34,782 bases of DNA from Streptomyces sp. A012304 (GTDB lineage Bacteria; Actinomycetota; Actinomycetes; Streptomycetales; Streptomycetaceae), in NCBI RefSeq assembly GCF_026008495.1, contig NZ_BQUN01000112.1, positions 120,394 to 155,175 on the forward strand, in the 5' to 3' direction. The translations under genes and the position numbers were made by a program. How positions within the stretch are numbered: position 1 is the stretch's first letter; each line of letters starts with the position of its first letter. Shown here piece after piece: positions 1-9,073 of the stretch. A model generated the notes under the pieces. It made no database searches, was not told where the DNA came from, and saw nothing but the letters and a program-made list of their open reading frames with translations.

Positions 1-1
1 G

Positions 2-79
2 ATCCCCACCCTGATCGTCTACTTCGTGCTCCAGCGCCAGTTCGTCAGCGGCCTCACGCTCGGCGCCAACAAGGGCTGA
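2..79 (+). CDS. Sugar ABC transporter permease, C-terminal end only
   Basis: Only the last 25 codons are in the window. They read as a hydrophobic stretch followed by QRQFVSGLTLGANKG and a TGA stop at 77-79. That tail is typical of MalG-type inner-membrane permeases of carbohydrate ABC importers (CUT1 family). The gene sits 43 bases before the GH42 gene on the same strand, so the two probably share an mRNA in which the importer brings in galactosides that the GH42 enzyme splits. Everything upstream is outside the window. The family call rests on this short tail and on context. Confidence 0.75.
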   Translation: MPTLIVYFVLQRQFVSGLTLGANKG

Positions 80-122
80 AGCACGCCTCCACTCGTTCCC
101 CACACCTCCCGGAGTACCACCA

Positions 123-2159
123 GTGACCACCGAACGCCGTCTCCGCCTGCCCGGCATCGCCTACGGCGGCGACTACAACCCCGAACAGTGGCCCGAGGAG
201 GTGTGGGCCGAGGACATGGTCCTGATGCGCGAGGCCGGGGTGACCATGGTCAGCGTCGGCATCTTCTCCTGGGCCTTGATGGAGCCCGCGGAGGGCATCT
301 ACGACTTCTCCCGCATGGACAAGATCCTCGATCTCCTCCACGAGAACGGCATCGCCGCCGACCTCGCCACCCCGACCGCCGCTCCGCCCGCCTGGTTCTT
401 CCGCGCCCACCCCGAGGCACTGCCGGTCGACCGCGACGGCCGCACGCTGTCGTACGGGAGCCGCCAGACCTTCTGCCCGTCCAGCCCGGCGTACCGCACG
501 GCCGCGCTGCGTATCGCGGGTGCGCTGGCCGAGCGGTACGCCGACCACCCGGCCGTCGCCATGTGGCACGTCCACAACGAGTACGGCTGCCACAACGCGG
601 AATGCTTCTGCGACACCAGCGCGGCCGCCTTCCGGCGCTGGCTGAAGGCGAGGTACGGCAACGACCTGGACGCGCTCAACCACGCCTGGGGCACCACCTT
701 CTGGAGCCAGTGGTACTACGACTGGGACGAGATCATCCCGCCCCGCGCCACCGGCGCCGACCCCAACCCGACCCACCGGCTGGACTGGCGCCGCTTCTGC
801 TCGGACGAACTGCTGTCGCTGTTCACCGCCGAACGCGACGTGCTCCGCCGAGCCGCCCCGCACATCCCCGCCACCACCAACTTCATGGTGATGCACAACT
901 TCGACGCCATGGACTACTGGCGCTGGGCTCCCGAGCTGGACCTCGTCTCCAACGACCACTACCTGCTCGCCACCGACCCGGAGTCGGAGATCGACATCGC
1001 GCTCTGCGGCGACCTGGTCCGCTCCCTGGCCGGCGGGCGGCCCTGGCTGCTGATGGAACACTCCACGGGAGCCATCAACTGGCAGCCCGTCAACCGGGCC
1101 AAGCGGCCCGGCGAGATGCGCCGCAACGCACTCGCCCACGTCGCGCACGGCGCCGACGGCATCGCCTACTTCCAGTGGCGCGCCGCGAAGGCGGGCGCCG
1201 AGCAGTGGCACTCGGCGATGCTGCCGCACGCGGGCACCGACAGCCAGATCTGGCAGGACGTCAGGCAGCTCGGAGCCGATCTGCGGGCCCTCGCCGAAGT
1301 AGGCGGCAGCACCAGCCCCGCCAAGGTCGCCATCGTCTGGGACTGGAACGCCCGCTGGGCCATGGAGCTGCCCTCCCAGCCCAGCAGCGAACTCCGCTTC
1401 CAGAACCTGGTGAGGGACTGGTACACGCCGCTGTGGAAGGCCGGCGTGGCGGTCGACTTCGTACGTCCCGACACCCCGGACCTCGACCGCTACCAGCTCG
1501 TCCTCGCCCCCAGCCTGTACCTGGTCGACGACGCGGGAGCGACCAACCTGGCGGCGTTCGTCGAGCATGGCGGCACCCTCGCCGTGGGTTTCCACAGCGG
1601 CGCGGTGGACGAGAACTGCCACGTACGCCTGGGCGGTTACCCGGGCGCCTTCCGGAAGGTCCTCGGGGTGCACGGCGACGAGCCGTTCCCCCTGCTGCCC
1701 GGACAGTCGGTCGGCCTGGGCGGCCAGGTCCCGCAGGAGGCGACCGCCGACCTGTGGACCGAACGCCTCCGGCTCACCGGAGCGGATGCCGTCGCCACGT
1801 ACGCCGACGGACTGCTGGCCGGTGTCCCGGCCATCACCCGCCACGCGTACGGCAGTGGCACCGCCTGGTACCTCGCCACCCACCCGGACACCAGCACCCT
1901 GGCCGCCGTCCTGGAGCGCATCTGCGAGGAGGCCGGAGTACGCCCGGAGCACGACGTACCAGCCGGCGTCGAGGTGGTGAGGCGGCGGGGCACCGAGGCC
2001 GACTACCTCTTCCTGATCGACCATGCCGGCCACGGCGCCGAGATCCCCGCCGAAGGGGTCGAACTCCTCACAGGCAAACCGGTCGTGGGCTCTGTCACCG
2101 TCCCCGAGGGAGGCGTCGCAGTCGTCCGCGAGGCGACGCGCGAACCGAACGGTGGGTGA
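123..2159 (+). CDS. GH42 beta-galactosidase
   Basis: The product is 678 residues with no signal peptide, so it is a cytoplasmic glycosidase hydrolysing terminal beta-galactosides imported by the ABC system just upstream. The N-terminus (GGDYNPEQWPEEVW) is the classic GH42 start of the TIM barrel. The acid/base is E153 in HNEYGC and the nucleophile is E312 in LLMEHSTG. C118, C156, C161 and C163 correspond to the GH42 zinc-type cysteine cluster. The trimerisation and C-terminal beta domains follow from about residue 395. The GTG start at 123 has GGAG at 111-114. Length is normal for the family. GH42 members act on lactose-like sugars, galactan or arabinogalactan oligosaccharides; the neighbouring arabinosidases favour plant galactan-type oligomers here, which is an inference. 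Confidence 0.95.
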   Translation: MTTERRLRLPGIAYGGDYNPEQWPEEVWAEDMVLMREAGVTMVSVGIFSWALMEPAEGIYDFSRMDKILDLLHENGIAADLATPTAAPPAWFFRAHPEALPVDRDGRTLSYGSRQTFCPSSPAYRTAALRIAGALAERYADHPAVAMWHVHNEYGCHNAECFCDTSAAAFRRWLKARYGNDLDALNHAWGTTFWSQWYYDWDEIIPPRATGADPNPTHRLDWRRFCSDELLSLFTAERDVLRRAAPHIPATTNFMVMHNFDAMDYWRWAPELDLVSNDHYLLATDPESEIDIALCGDLVRSLAGGRPWLLMEHSTGAINWQPVNRAKRPGEMRRNALAHVAHGADGIAYFQWRAAKAGAEQWHSAMLPHAGTDSQIWQDVRQLGADLRALAEVGGSTSPAKVAIVWDWNARWAMELPSQPSSELRFQNLVRDWYTPLWKAGVAVDFVRPDTPDLDRYQLVLAPSLYLVDDAGATNLAAFVEHGGTLAVGFHSGAVDENCHVRLGGYPGAFRKVLGVHGDEPFPLLPGQSVGLGGQVPQEATADLWTERLRLTGADAVATYADGLLAGVPAITRHAYGSGTAWYLATHPDTSTLAAVLERICEEAGVRPEHDVPAGVEVVRRRGTEADYLFLIDHAGHGAEIPAEGVELLTGKPVVGSVTVPEGGVAVVREATREPNGG

Positions 2160-2430
2160 GACATCCGGGGTTGCTCCGTGTGTCGGTCGGCCGTGTGGTC
2201 ACCAGGAGGCAATCCCTATGCGACCCCGACCGGCTTCCACGTGACCGACGGCCGCGCCTGCCGGCGCGCCGCCGCCGGCAGGACGCGAGGTGGGACCGAG
2301 GCACTTCTCTCGGCTGCTTGAGGCGGGCCGTCAGCCCGATCCGGGTGCCGCGCGCGGCCGGCCACGGGCGTAGGCGCAACGCCGCGCCAAGAAAATTTCC
2401 TGCTCCGACTCCACGGAAGTGAGTTCTGAC
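2160..2430 (+). other. Intergenic region with a possible trace of a secreted glycosidase gene
   Basis: This 270-base gap separates the GH42 and GH2 genes. It contains a good ribosome-binding sequence (AGGAGG at 2205-2210) before an ATG at 2218, but that frame stops after eight codons. In the GH42 frame the bases from about 2209 translate as GNPYATPTGFHVTDG, which resembles the start of the mature part of GH5 mannanase-like proteins, and then becomes low-complexity sequence. No promoter or operator matching the LacI boxes was found here. The remnant reading is weak because only about 15 residues support it. Confidence 0.25.
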
Positions 2431-4557
2431 ATGACAGGTTTGGCCAGCCGCAGACAGGTGCTCGGCGGGCCGGCTGCGGGAGTACTGGCCTCGCTGGCCG
2501 GGATCCCGCTCGCCGGTTCCGCGGCCGCCGCCACGACGTACACCGCACCTGATCCCCGTGTCTGGATCTACCTCAACAACGGGTGGCGATTCATCAGATC
2601 GGACGTCGCAGGCGCGCAGGCGCCCGGATTCAATGACTCCGGATGGACGTCGGTCAACACGCCCCACACCTGGAACGCGGTCGACGGTGCCGACGGCGGC
2701 AACAACTACTACCGCGGAGTGGGCTGGTATCGCCGCCATTACACCGTGCCGTCCGAACTGGGCGGGAAGCGGCTGTACCTGCAGTTCGCCGGTGTCAACC
2801 AGGTCGCCGACGTCTGGGTCAACGGCACGTACCTCGGGCAGCACCAGGGCGGGTACTCCCGCTTCCGGTTCGACGCCACGGCCGCGCTCGTCCCGGGCGG
2901 CGACAACGTGATCGCGGTGAAGGTGACCAACGCCCGTGACACCACCATCGCCCCGTTGAGCGCGGACTACACCTTCCAGGGCGGCATCTACCGCAACGTG
3001 AGCCTGTGGGCTGTCGACGACCTCCACGTCCGGATGACGGACTACGCGGGCCCCGGCGTCTACCTGCGGCAGAGCAACGTGACCGCGGCCGCGGCCACGG
3101 TGACCGTCACGACGAAGCTGTGGAACGACAGCACCACCACCAGATCGGTGGTCGTGCGCAGCGTCATCGCGGACAAGAGCGGGACCATCGTCGCGGAGAC
3201 GAGCAGCACCGCGCGGACCGTCCCCGCGGCCACCGGCACGGAGGTGCAGCAGACTCTCCACATCAGCAACCCGCACCTGTGGAACGGCGTGGCGGATCCC
3301 TACCTCCACAACGCCAGTGTCGAGATCCATGACGTCACCGGGGGCGGGGACAAGATCACGGACGTGGTGACCGAACGTCTGGGTCTTCGCTCCATCGCCG
3401 TCGACGCCGACACGGGCTTCCGCCTCAACGGCAGCCACCTCCACCTGCACGGCGTCAACCTGCACCAGGACCGGGCCGGCAAGGGCTGGGCGATATCCGA
3501 CGCCGATCACACCCAGGACTTCGACCTCATCGGCGAGATCGGCGCCAACGCCGTCCGGATGGCGCACTACCAGCACGACCAGAAGGACTACAACCTCGCC
3601 GACGAACGCGGAATGGTCGTGTGGGCGGAGATCCCCCTGGTCGACCTCGTCACCGACTCGGCCGCCTTCACCACCAGCACCCAGAACCAGCTGCGGGAAC
3701 TGATCCGGCAGAACTACAACCACCCCTCGATCGCCTTCTGGGGCATCGGCAACGAGCAGATCGACTACAACGGCACCGCCACGAACAAGCTGCTCGCGTC
3801 ACTGGCCGACATCGTCGAAGCCGAGGACCCGGACCGCCTCTCCACCTACGCCGTGCGCGGCGAGGACCCCGACAACGCGCAGGCGGGCCTGCACACGCAG
3901 ACGGTGGGCTTCAACAAGTACTACGGCTGGTACTACGGCTCCAAGGACGGCGACCTCGGTGCCTGGGCCGACAACCTTCACGCGAACTCCCCCTCGCGCA
4001 GGATCGCCATGTCGGAGTACGGCGTCGGCGCCAGCACCACCCAGCACCAACTCAACCCGCCGAAGCCGGCTCCGGGCGGATCCTGGCACCCCGAGGAGTA
4101 CCAGTCGCTGTTCCACGAAGCGGCCTGGAAGCAGCTCGCCGACCGTCCCTTCATCTGGGGCACGTTCGTCTGGGCCATGTTCGACTTCCCCTCCGACGGC
4201 CGCAACGAGGGGGGCCAGCCCGGCATCAACGACAAGGGCCTGGTCACCCGCGACCGGCAGATCCGCAAGGACGCCTTCTACTGGTACAAGGCCAACTGGG
4301 CGAGCACCCCGACCCTCTACATCACCAGCCGTCGCTGGACCCAGCGCACCGATGCCGCCACCGAGCTCAAGGTCTACTCCAACGCCGGTAGCGTCACCGC
4401 CACCCTCAACGGCACCTCCCTGGGAACCGTGACCAGCAACGACCACATCTTCCGGTGGACGGGTGTCACCCTGAGGCCGGGGCTGAACACGGTGGTGGTG
4501 ACCGCGACCATCAACGGCTCCACCTACACCGACACCGTCAACTGGACTCTCGGCTGA
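2431..4557 (+). CDS. Secreted GH2 glycosidase, beta-galactosidase type, Tat signal
   Basis: The product is 708 residues from ATG 2431. An in-frame GTG at 2419 would add four residues, but GTGAG at 2419-2423 is well placed as ribosome-binding site for 2431. SRRQVL followed by a hydrophobic stretch and an AAA site is a twin-arginine signal, so the enzyme is exported folded. GH2 modules follow: sugar-binding jelly roll (about 45-195), Ig-like domain (about 200-310), TIM barrel (about 320-600) and a C-terminal Ig-like domain containing YSNAGSVTATLNG. The acid/base is E442 in GIGNEQ and the nucleophile E529 in SEYGVG. Family members remove terminal beta-galactose, glucuronic acid or other residues; beta-galactosidase is most likely but not proven. 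It converges on the LacI gene across a strong hairpin. Confidence 0.9.
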   Translation: MTGLASRRQVLGGPAAGVLASLAGIPLAGSAAAATTYTAPDPRVWIYLNNGWRFIRSDVAGAQAPGFNDSGWTSVNTPHTWNAVDGADGGNNYYRGVGWYRRHYTVPSELGGKRLYLQFAGVNQVADVWVNGTYLGQHQGGYSRFRFDATAALVPGGDNVIAVKVTNARDTTIAPLSADYTFQGGIYRNVSLWAVDDLHVRMTDYAGPGVYLRQSNVTAAAATVTVTTKLWNDSTTTRSVVVRSVIADKSGTIVAETSSTARTVPAATGTEVQQTLHISNPHLWNGVADPYLHNASVEIHDVTGGGDKITDVVTERLGLRSIAVDADTGFRLNGSHLHLHGVNLHQDRAGKGWAISDADHTQDFDLIGEIGANAVRMAHYQHDQKDYNLADERGMVVWAEIPLVDLVTDSAAFTTSTQNQLRELIRQNYNHPSIAFWGIGNEQIDYNGTATNKLLASLADIVEAEDPDRLSTYAVRGEDPDNAQAGLHTQTVGFNKYYGWYYGSKDGDLGAWADNLHANSPSRRIAMSEYGVGASTTQHQLNPPKPAPGGSWHPEEYQSLFHEAAWKQLADRPFIWGTFVWAMFDFPSDGRNEGGQPGINDKGLVTRDRQIRKDAFYWYKANWASTPTLYITSRRWTQRTDAATELKVYSNAGSVTATLNGTSLGTVTSNDHIFRWTGVTLRPGLNTVVVTATINGSTYTDTVNWTLG

Positions 4558-4611
4558 GAACCTCGGCCTCGACCTGGGGCGTGTCCCGAAAGTGGAACTG
4601 CGGCGTGGTTC

Positions 4612-4640
4612 CCGTTCGGCCAGGGTTCGCGGCCGAACGG
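4612..4640. terminator. Hairpin terminator between convergent GH2 and LacI genes
   Basis: A perfect 10-bp stem CCGTTCGGCC / GGCCGAACGG encloses a 9-base loop. It lies 55 bases after the GH2 stop and 20 bases after the LacI stop, so it can serve both directions. There is no T-run, which is common for Streptomyces terminators. Confidence 0.75.
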
Positions 4641-4659
4641 ACGAGGAGCCTCACCGGCC

Positions 4660-5778
4660 TTACGGACGCGGGCGGCGTACGGACTGACGGATCACCAGTT
4701 GCGTACTCAGGACGACATGGTCGTCGCCGCTGATGCGTTCGCTGCGTTCCAGGGCGAGCCGGACCGCTGTTCTGCCGAGATCCTCGTACGGCACCCGTAC
4801 CGACGTGAGCGACGGGGTCAGGTCCGCGGCGAAGGGAACGTCGTCGAAGCCCACCAGGGAGACGTCCCGGGGGACGTGCAGGCCGGCGTCGCGGAGAGCG
4901 GCCAACGCACCGAGGGCCACCATGTCCGTCCCCGCGAGGACGCCCGTGAAGTCGACCCCCGCCTTCAGCGCGTCCCTCGTGCGCTGGTAGCCGGAGACGC
5001 GGGTGTACGAACCGGGGACGTACAGCTCTTCTGCGTACTCCACGCCGTGCGCGCGCAGGGCGTGGAGGTAGCCCTCCCTCCGTTGTTCCCCCGTACTGAA
5101 CTGTGGGTCGCCGCCCAGGAAGAGGACGCGCCGGTGGCCCTGGACGAACAGATGGTCTGCGGCCTGGAAGGCGCCTCCGCGGTTGTCGTAGTCCACGACG
5201 GTGACCGGGTGATCCCCGGGCAGGGGCGGGCGGCCGACCAGGACCAGACGTGACCCGGCGGCGTCCAGGGCGCGTGCGTACTCGGTCATGCGCTGGAAGT
5301 AGGCCTCGTCCTGCGTTGCCCCGCCGACGAGGAGCACTGCGGCCGCGTGCTGCTCGCGCATCAACTGCACCAGGTCGTCCTCGCGGGCGGTGTCTCCGTG
5401 AGTGGCGCAGACCAGGCTCAGCCGGCCCCGCAGGGCCGCCTCCTGCTCGACCCCGGCGGCGACATGGGCCAGCGACGGCCCGGTGATGTCCCGCAGGACC
5501 AGGGCGACGGGACCGGCCACCCGCCCGGAGAGGGCTTTGGCATGGACGTTCACCACATAGTGCAGCGACTCCACGGCAGCCATGATGCGCTCCCGGGTGG
5601 CGGCCGACACGGGATAGTTGCCGGCCAGTGCCCTGGAAACGGTTGCTACCGACACCCCCGCCCGTTCGGCGACATCGCGAATCGTGCTGGGGCGCTCTCC
5701 ACCTGCCTGGTTCTTGCGTCGACGCCTGGAAGCCGGGGAGGCGGGCGTTGTGGGAGAACCGTTTCCATTCGCTGTCAC
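4660..5778 (-). CDS. LacI-family transcriptional regulator
   Basis: The product is 372 residues with an N-terminal Arg/Lys-rich extension, then the LacI helix-turn-helix (TIRDVAERAGVSVATVSRAL, residues 32-51), the hinge helix and a periplasmic-binding-protein-like sugar-sensing core. SLVGFDD near the C-terminus is the usual LacI/GalR signature. The start is GTG 5778; a TAA four codons upstream rules out a longer form, and the ribosome-binding site is poor. An almost perfect 16-bp palindrome at 5844-5859 lies 66 bases upstream. Related boxes precede the dehydrogenase and the ABC/enzyme operon, so I infer autoregulation and repression of the arabinoside/uronide genes, relieved by a sugar ligand. 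The ligand cannot be read from the sequence. Confidence 0.93.
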   Translation of the reverse strand: MTANGNGSPTTPASPASRRRRKNQAGGERPSTIRDVAERAGVSVATVSRALAGNYPVSAATRERIMAAVESLHYVVNVHAKALSGRVAGPVALVLRDITGPSLAHVAAGVEQEAALRGRLSLVCATHGDTAREDDLVQLMREQHAAAVLLVGGATQDEAYFQRMTEYARALDAAGSRLVLVGRPPLPGDHPVTVVDYDNRGGAFQAADHLFVQGHRRVLFLGGDPQFSTGEQRREGYLHALRAHGVEYAEELYVPGSYTRVSGYQRTRDALKAGVDFTGVLAGTDMVALGALAALRDAGLHVPRDVSLVGFDDVPFAADLTPSLTSVRVPYEDLGRTAVRLALERSERISGDDHVVLSTQLVIRQSVRRPRP

Positions 5779-5843
5779 ACCTTGACGTTACTGCACCGTG
5801 CACCCTCGTGGACACCGGATGGGGGCGACCGGTTCGCGAATTT

Positions 5844-5859
5844 CAGTAAACGATTACTG
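5844..5859. promoter_or_regulatory. LacI-type operator, best copy
   Basis: CAGTAAACGATTACTG has perfect 6-base arms, CAGTAA and TTACTG, around the CG centre typical of LacI-family sites. It sits upstream of the LacI gene and just after the GH127 stop, consistent with autoregulation. Related boxes occur at 9029-9044 and 9242-9257. A lone half-site TTACTG lies closer to the start, at 5788-5793. Confidence 0.8.
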
Positions 5860-5885
5860 CCGGGGCATGGTGACCGCACCGACGT

Positions 5886-7850
5886 CTATCCGCGGGCGGC
5901 CAGCGGCAGCCAGACCCGCATGGCGCCCGGCTCGCGGTTGGCCCAGGCGTAGTACGGCACCGCCGTCAGCTCGACGCTCTCCTGGGGCGCGCCGGAAGTC
6001 GCCGACGCGTACGGCAGGTAGGGCCAGTCGCCGGACGCATCGTCGGCACGGAGGCGGTTCCCCGCGACACTCACCGTTCGCACCCCGCCGAGCAGTTCGG
6101 GGCGGCTGCGCACGGTCAGTGGCGTGTCCGGCGCCACAGCGATCGCGTCCGGGTCCAGGCGCCCCGGCTGGTCGGTCTGCTCCAGGCAGTAGACCAGCGG
6201 GCCGCGTTCGACGGCGGCGCAGCCCCGGACAGCGTCGACGCGCGAGGAAGGGACAGTGAGCCGGGCCGGCATCGCGAGGTCGAGGCGGACGGTGTCGCCG
6301 GGGGTGAACGCGCGGGTGATGCGCAGCCAGCTGGAGTCGGCCCCATCTTCGACGAGGGTGCCGTTGACGGTCAGGGTGTGGTCGGCGCACCACGCCGGCA
6401 GGCGTAGGGAGAGCGTGCGCGGCAGGGTGGCGGGAGCCTCGTCGACGGTGACGGTCACCGTGCCCTCCCACGGATACTCCGTGGTGACCCGCACGGTGAG
6501 GCCGTCGCCGCCGTAAACGCCGGTGGCGTACTGGTGCAGCTGCAGACCGCTGTCGTCGGCCGTGGCCAGGTAGTGCGGGAGCCCGGCGAGCAGGCGCATG
6601 ACGTTGGGCGGGCAGCACGCGCAGCGGAACCAGGGGGTGCGGTGGGCGGTCTGGTCGCCGGGGCGTTCGTGTGAACGGGCCCGTCGATGAAGCGGGTTGA
6701 CGTACAGCCAGGTGCGGCCGTCGAGACCGGCGCCCGCGAGGAAGCCGTTGAACAGGGTGCGCTCGACGAGGTCGGAGTAGCGGGCCTCGCCGGTGAGCAG
6801 GGCCATGCGCCAGGAGAAGTGGACGGAGGCGATGGCGGCGCAGGTCTCGGCGTAGGCGCGGTCGGCGGGCAGTTCGTGGGCGTCGCCGAAGGCCTCCCAG
6901 TCGTGCCGGGAGCCGACGGCGCCGGTGAGGTAGGTCTTGGTCGTGACCATGTCCCGCCACAGCCGCTCCAGCGCCGTGCGGAGTTCCGTGTCGCCGGTCT
7001 CCGCGGCCAGGTCGGCGGCTCCGGCGAGGAGGTAGAGCTGGCGTACGGCGTGGCCGGTGACCTCGTCGGCCGTGCGGATCGGCGTGTGGTCCTGCCAGTA
7101 CTCGGGCCCCGGATCGCGGTCGTGGCCCCGGTCGGCGCCGGAGGAGAGGGTGCCGTGGCCGCGGCGTTCCAGGAAGTAGCGGGCGAGGTCGAGGTACCGC
7201 TTCTCATCGGTCGTCCGGTGGAGTTCGACGAGGGCGGTCTCCACCTGCGGATGGCCGCAGACGGTGTCCACCTGCTTGCCGGGGCCGAAGACGGAGTCGA
7301 TGTGGTCCGCGAGTCGGCGGGCCACGTTCAGCAGCCGGTCGGAGCCGGTGGCCCGGTGGTGGGCCACGGCGGCCTGGATCAGATGCCCCGCGCAGTACAG
7401 CTCGTGTCCCCAGCCCGGCTCGGTCCAGGGGGTGCCGCCGCCGAGCTGGTAGTACGTCTGGAGGTAGCCGTCCTCGCGCTGGGCGGCGGCGATCAGCTCG
7501 ACGATGGCTTCGACCTCGGTGGCGAGCGTCTCGTCGGGAGTGTCCGCGAGCTGCCAGCAGGCGGCTTCCAGCCACTTGTAGACGTCGGAGTCCTGGAACT
7601 GGAAGTCGCCGGAGAAGCCCGTGCCGGACGGGGTGTCCGCGCCGTCGGCGCGCAGGGCCGCGGCGGCACGGAAGTTGGCCAGGTTACCGGCCTGCTCCAG
7701 CCACGCCGGGCCCTCGGCGAGTGAGATCCGGGCGTTGACCCGGCGCCGTTCGGCCCAGAAACCGCCCTCGATGCGGGCCGCGGAGGCGGGACGCAGGGGT
7801 GAGACGGCGCGTGGGGAGGGGTGGACCGGGCCGGCCTGGGGGGTGTTCAA
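5886..7850 (-). CDS. GH127 beta-L-arabinofuranosidase
   Basis: The product is 654 residues, the usual GH127 (DUF1680) length, with no signal peptide, so it is cytoplasmic. The (alpha/alpha)6 barrel contains GGFWAERRRVN near residue 30, PGWGHELYCAGHL at about 145-157, and the zinc/nucleophile set E335 and C337 (AYAETC) with C412 and C413 in CACCPPN. In the characterised Bifidobacterium enzyme the first cysteine of the pair is the nucleophile; C412 is the equivalent here. Beta-sandwich domains follow from about residue 440. The expected reaction is removal of beta-L-arabinofuranose from oligosaccharides. It lies 111 bases downstream of the hydroxyacid dehydrogenase on the same strand and is probably co-transcribed from the promoter near 9044. 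Confidence 0.93.
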   Translation of the reverse strand: MNTPQAGPVHPSPRAVSPLRPASAARIEGGFWAERRRVNARISLAEGPAWLEQAGNLANFRAAAALRADGADTPSGTGFSGDFQFQDSDVYKWLEAACWQLADTPDETLATEVEAIVELIAAAQREDGYLQTYYQLGGGTPWTEPGWGHELYCAGHLIQAAVAHHRATGSDRLLNVARRLADHIDSVFGPGKQVDTVCGHPQVETALVELHRTTDEKRYLDLARYFLERRGHGTLSSGADRGHDRDPGPEYWQDHTPIRTADEVTGHAVRQLYLLAGAADLAAETGDTELRTALERLWRDMVTTKTYLTGAVGSRHDWEAFGDAHELPADRAYAETCAAIASVHFSWRMALLTGEARYSDLVERTLFNGFLAGAGLDGRTWLYVNPLHRRARSHERPGDQTAHRTPWFRCACCPPNVMRLLAGLPHYLATADDSGLQLHQYATGVYGGDGLTVRVTTEYPWEGTVTVTVDEAPATLPRTLSLRLPAWCADHTLTVNGTLVEDGADSSWLRITRAFTPGDTVRLDLAMPARLTVPSSRVDAVRGCAAVERGPLVYCLEQTDQPGRLDPDAIAVAPDTPLTVRSRPELLGGVRTVSVAGNRLRADDASGDWPYLPYASATSGAPQESVELTAVPYYAWANREPGAMRVWLPLAARG

Positions 7851-7961
7851 GGGTGTCTCCGAAGGGAAGAGGGACGGGCTGGGTGGGGTGCGACGGGATC
7901 GGCGTTGCGGGAGCCCGGCGGGCGGGCGTCGTGCTCGGCCGTCGGGTAGGCGTCGAAGTTC

Positions 7962-8975
7962 TCAGGCGCTGATCGCCAGTTCGGCCCGGTGGACCGGGTG
8001 GGCAGGCGGCAGCCCCGACGTCATGCGTTCCAGTTCCGTCACCACCGTGCCGCCGAGGCGCGCCAGTTCGTTGCCCAGGGAGCCGGCGATGTGGGGTGTG
8101 AGGAACACGTTCGGGAGGCCGTAGAGCGGGGAGTCCGCGGGCAGCGGCTCGGGGTCGGTGACGTCCAGGATCGCGCTGAGCCGGCCGTTCACCAGTTCCT
8201 CGGTGAGCGCGGTGTGGTCGATGAGGGCGCCCCGTGAGGTGTTGATGAGGACCCCGCCGTCGGGGATGAGCGCCAGCCGCTCGCGGCTGAGCATGCGGTG
8301 GGTCTGCGGGATGTCGGGGGCGTGCACGCTGACGATGTCACTGGTGCGCAGCAACTCGTCGAGGTCCAGCGGGACCGCGCCCAGCTCCGCGGCCTCGGCG
8401 GCGTCGACGTAAGGGTCGTGGAGGCTGACCGACAGGTCGAGGGGGCGCAGCAGTTCCAGGACCCGGCGGCCCACCCGGGAGGCGCCGATCAGACCGACCC
8501 GGCGGCCGAGGTTGCCGACCGCCGCGTACTCCGTCGGAGCGGGATGGACGTGCTCGGCCCGGAAGCGTTCGCGAAGCCCGAAGGCGTCCTTGCCGGCCAG
8601 CAGGATCGCGGCGAGCGTGTACTCGGCCACGGGCAGGGCGTTGGCCTGCACCGCGCTGGAGAGAGTGAGGCCGCGCTCCCAGAACGGCTCACCCACGAGG
8701 TGGCGGACGCTGCCGCCGGCGTGCAGGACGGCGCGCAGCCGCGGCGCCGCCGCCAGCACCTCCGCGCCGAGGTGCGGGCAGCCCCAGCCGGTGACCAGTA
8801 CCTCGGCGCGGCCCAGGGCCTCGGCCACGGCGGGATCGGAGAAGTCCTGGGCGACGAGCGTGGGGTCGACCCGCGCCAGTTGCTGGAGGCGGGTCAGCAG
8901 CGGAGGCGGGAAGAGTTCCGGCAGATGCACCGGATTCATGGCGAAGAGGGCGAACGGCGGCACTGACGTATGCAT
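7962..8975 (-). CDS. D-isomer-specific 2-hydroxyacid dehydrogenase
   Basis: The product is 337 residues from ATG 8975, preceded by AGGAG at 8980-8984; a longer in-frame start at 9029 has no such site and would overlap the operator. The Rossmann domain has GLIGASRVG (161-169), with D187 after the second strand indicating NAD preference. The catalytic set of the family is present: R248 (NTSRGA), E276 (DPEP) and H295 (TPHIAGS). Such enzymes interconvert 2-keto and 2-hydroxy acids. Being the first gene of a LacI-regulated block with GH127, it may act on a sugar-acid intermediate, for example from uronate or arabinose breakdown. That role is inferred; the substrate is unknown. Confidence 0.88.
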   Translation of the reverse strand: MHTSVPPFALFAMNPVHLPELFPPPLLTRLQQLARVDPTLVAQDFSDPAVAEALGRAEVLVTGWGCPHLGAEVLAAAPRLRAVLHAGGSVRHLVGEPFWERGLTLSSAVQANALPVAEYTLAAILLAGKDAFGLRERFRAEHVHPAPTEYAAVGNLGRRVGLIGASRVGRRVLELLRPLDLSVSLHDPYVDAAEAAELGAVPLDLDELLRTSDIVSVHAPDIPQTHRMLSRERLALIPDGGVLINTSRGALIDHTALTEELVNGRLSAILDVTDPEPLPADSPLYGLPNVFLTPHIAGSLGNELARLGGTVVTELERMTSGLPPAHPVHRAELAISA

Positions 8976-9028
8976 GATGCTCCTGGGGAGGGTGTGCCGG
9001 GGTCGGCGGGCGACAAGTCCGAGGGCCA

Positions 9029-9044
9029 CAGTAAACGTATTCCA
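9029..9044. promoter_or_regulatory. LacI-type operator before the dehydrogenase
   Basis: CAGTAAACGTATTCCA matches the left half and CG centre of the 5844 operator exactly; the right half is degenerate. It would cover roughly -7 to +9 of the minus-strand promoter predicted at 9044-9073, a position expected for repression. Confidence 0.6.
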
Positions 9045-9073
9045 CGCTAGAAGCCCCAGAGAGCCTTGGTCAA
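9044..9073 (-). promoter_or_regulatory. Predicted sigma70-like promoter for dehydrogenase and GH127
   Basis: Read on the minus strand, TTGACC (9068-9073) and TAGCGT (9044-9049) are separated by 18 bases, a fair match to a vegetative Streptomyces promoter. The predicted start near 9037 gives a leader of about 60 bases. The -35 lies inside the palindrome TGGTCAATGACCA (9067-9079), so a second regulator could act here. Confidence 0.5.

Noticed and set aside
54..2033. 659-residue open frame antisense to the GH42 gene
   Set aside because: It mirrors the GH42 codon pattern, is Val/Gly/Arg-rich and has no motif. Long antisense frames are expected at this GC content.
5628..5660. Sequence resembling a LacI operator (GGAAACGGTTGC) inside the LacI gene
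   Set aside because: These bases encode the recognition helix and match the boxes only at the centre; similarity is probably chance.
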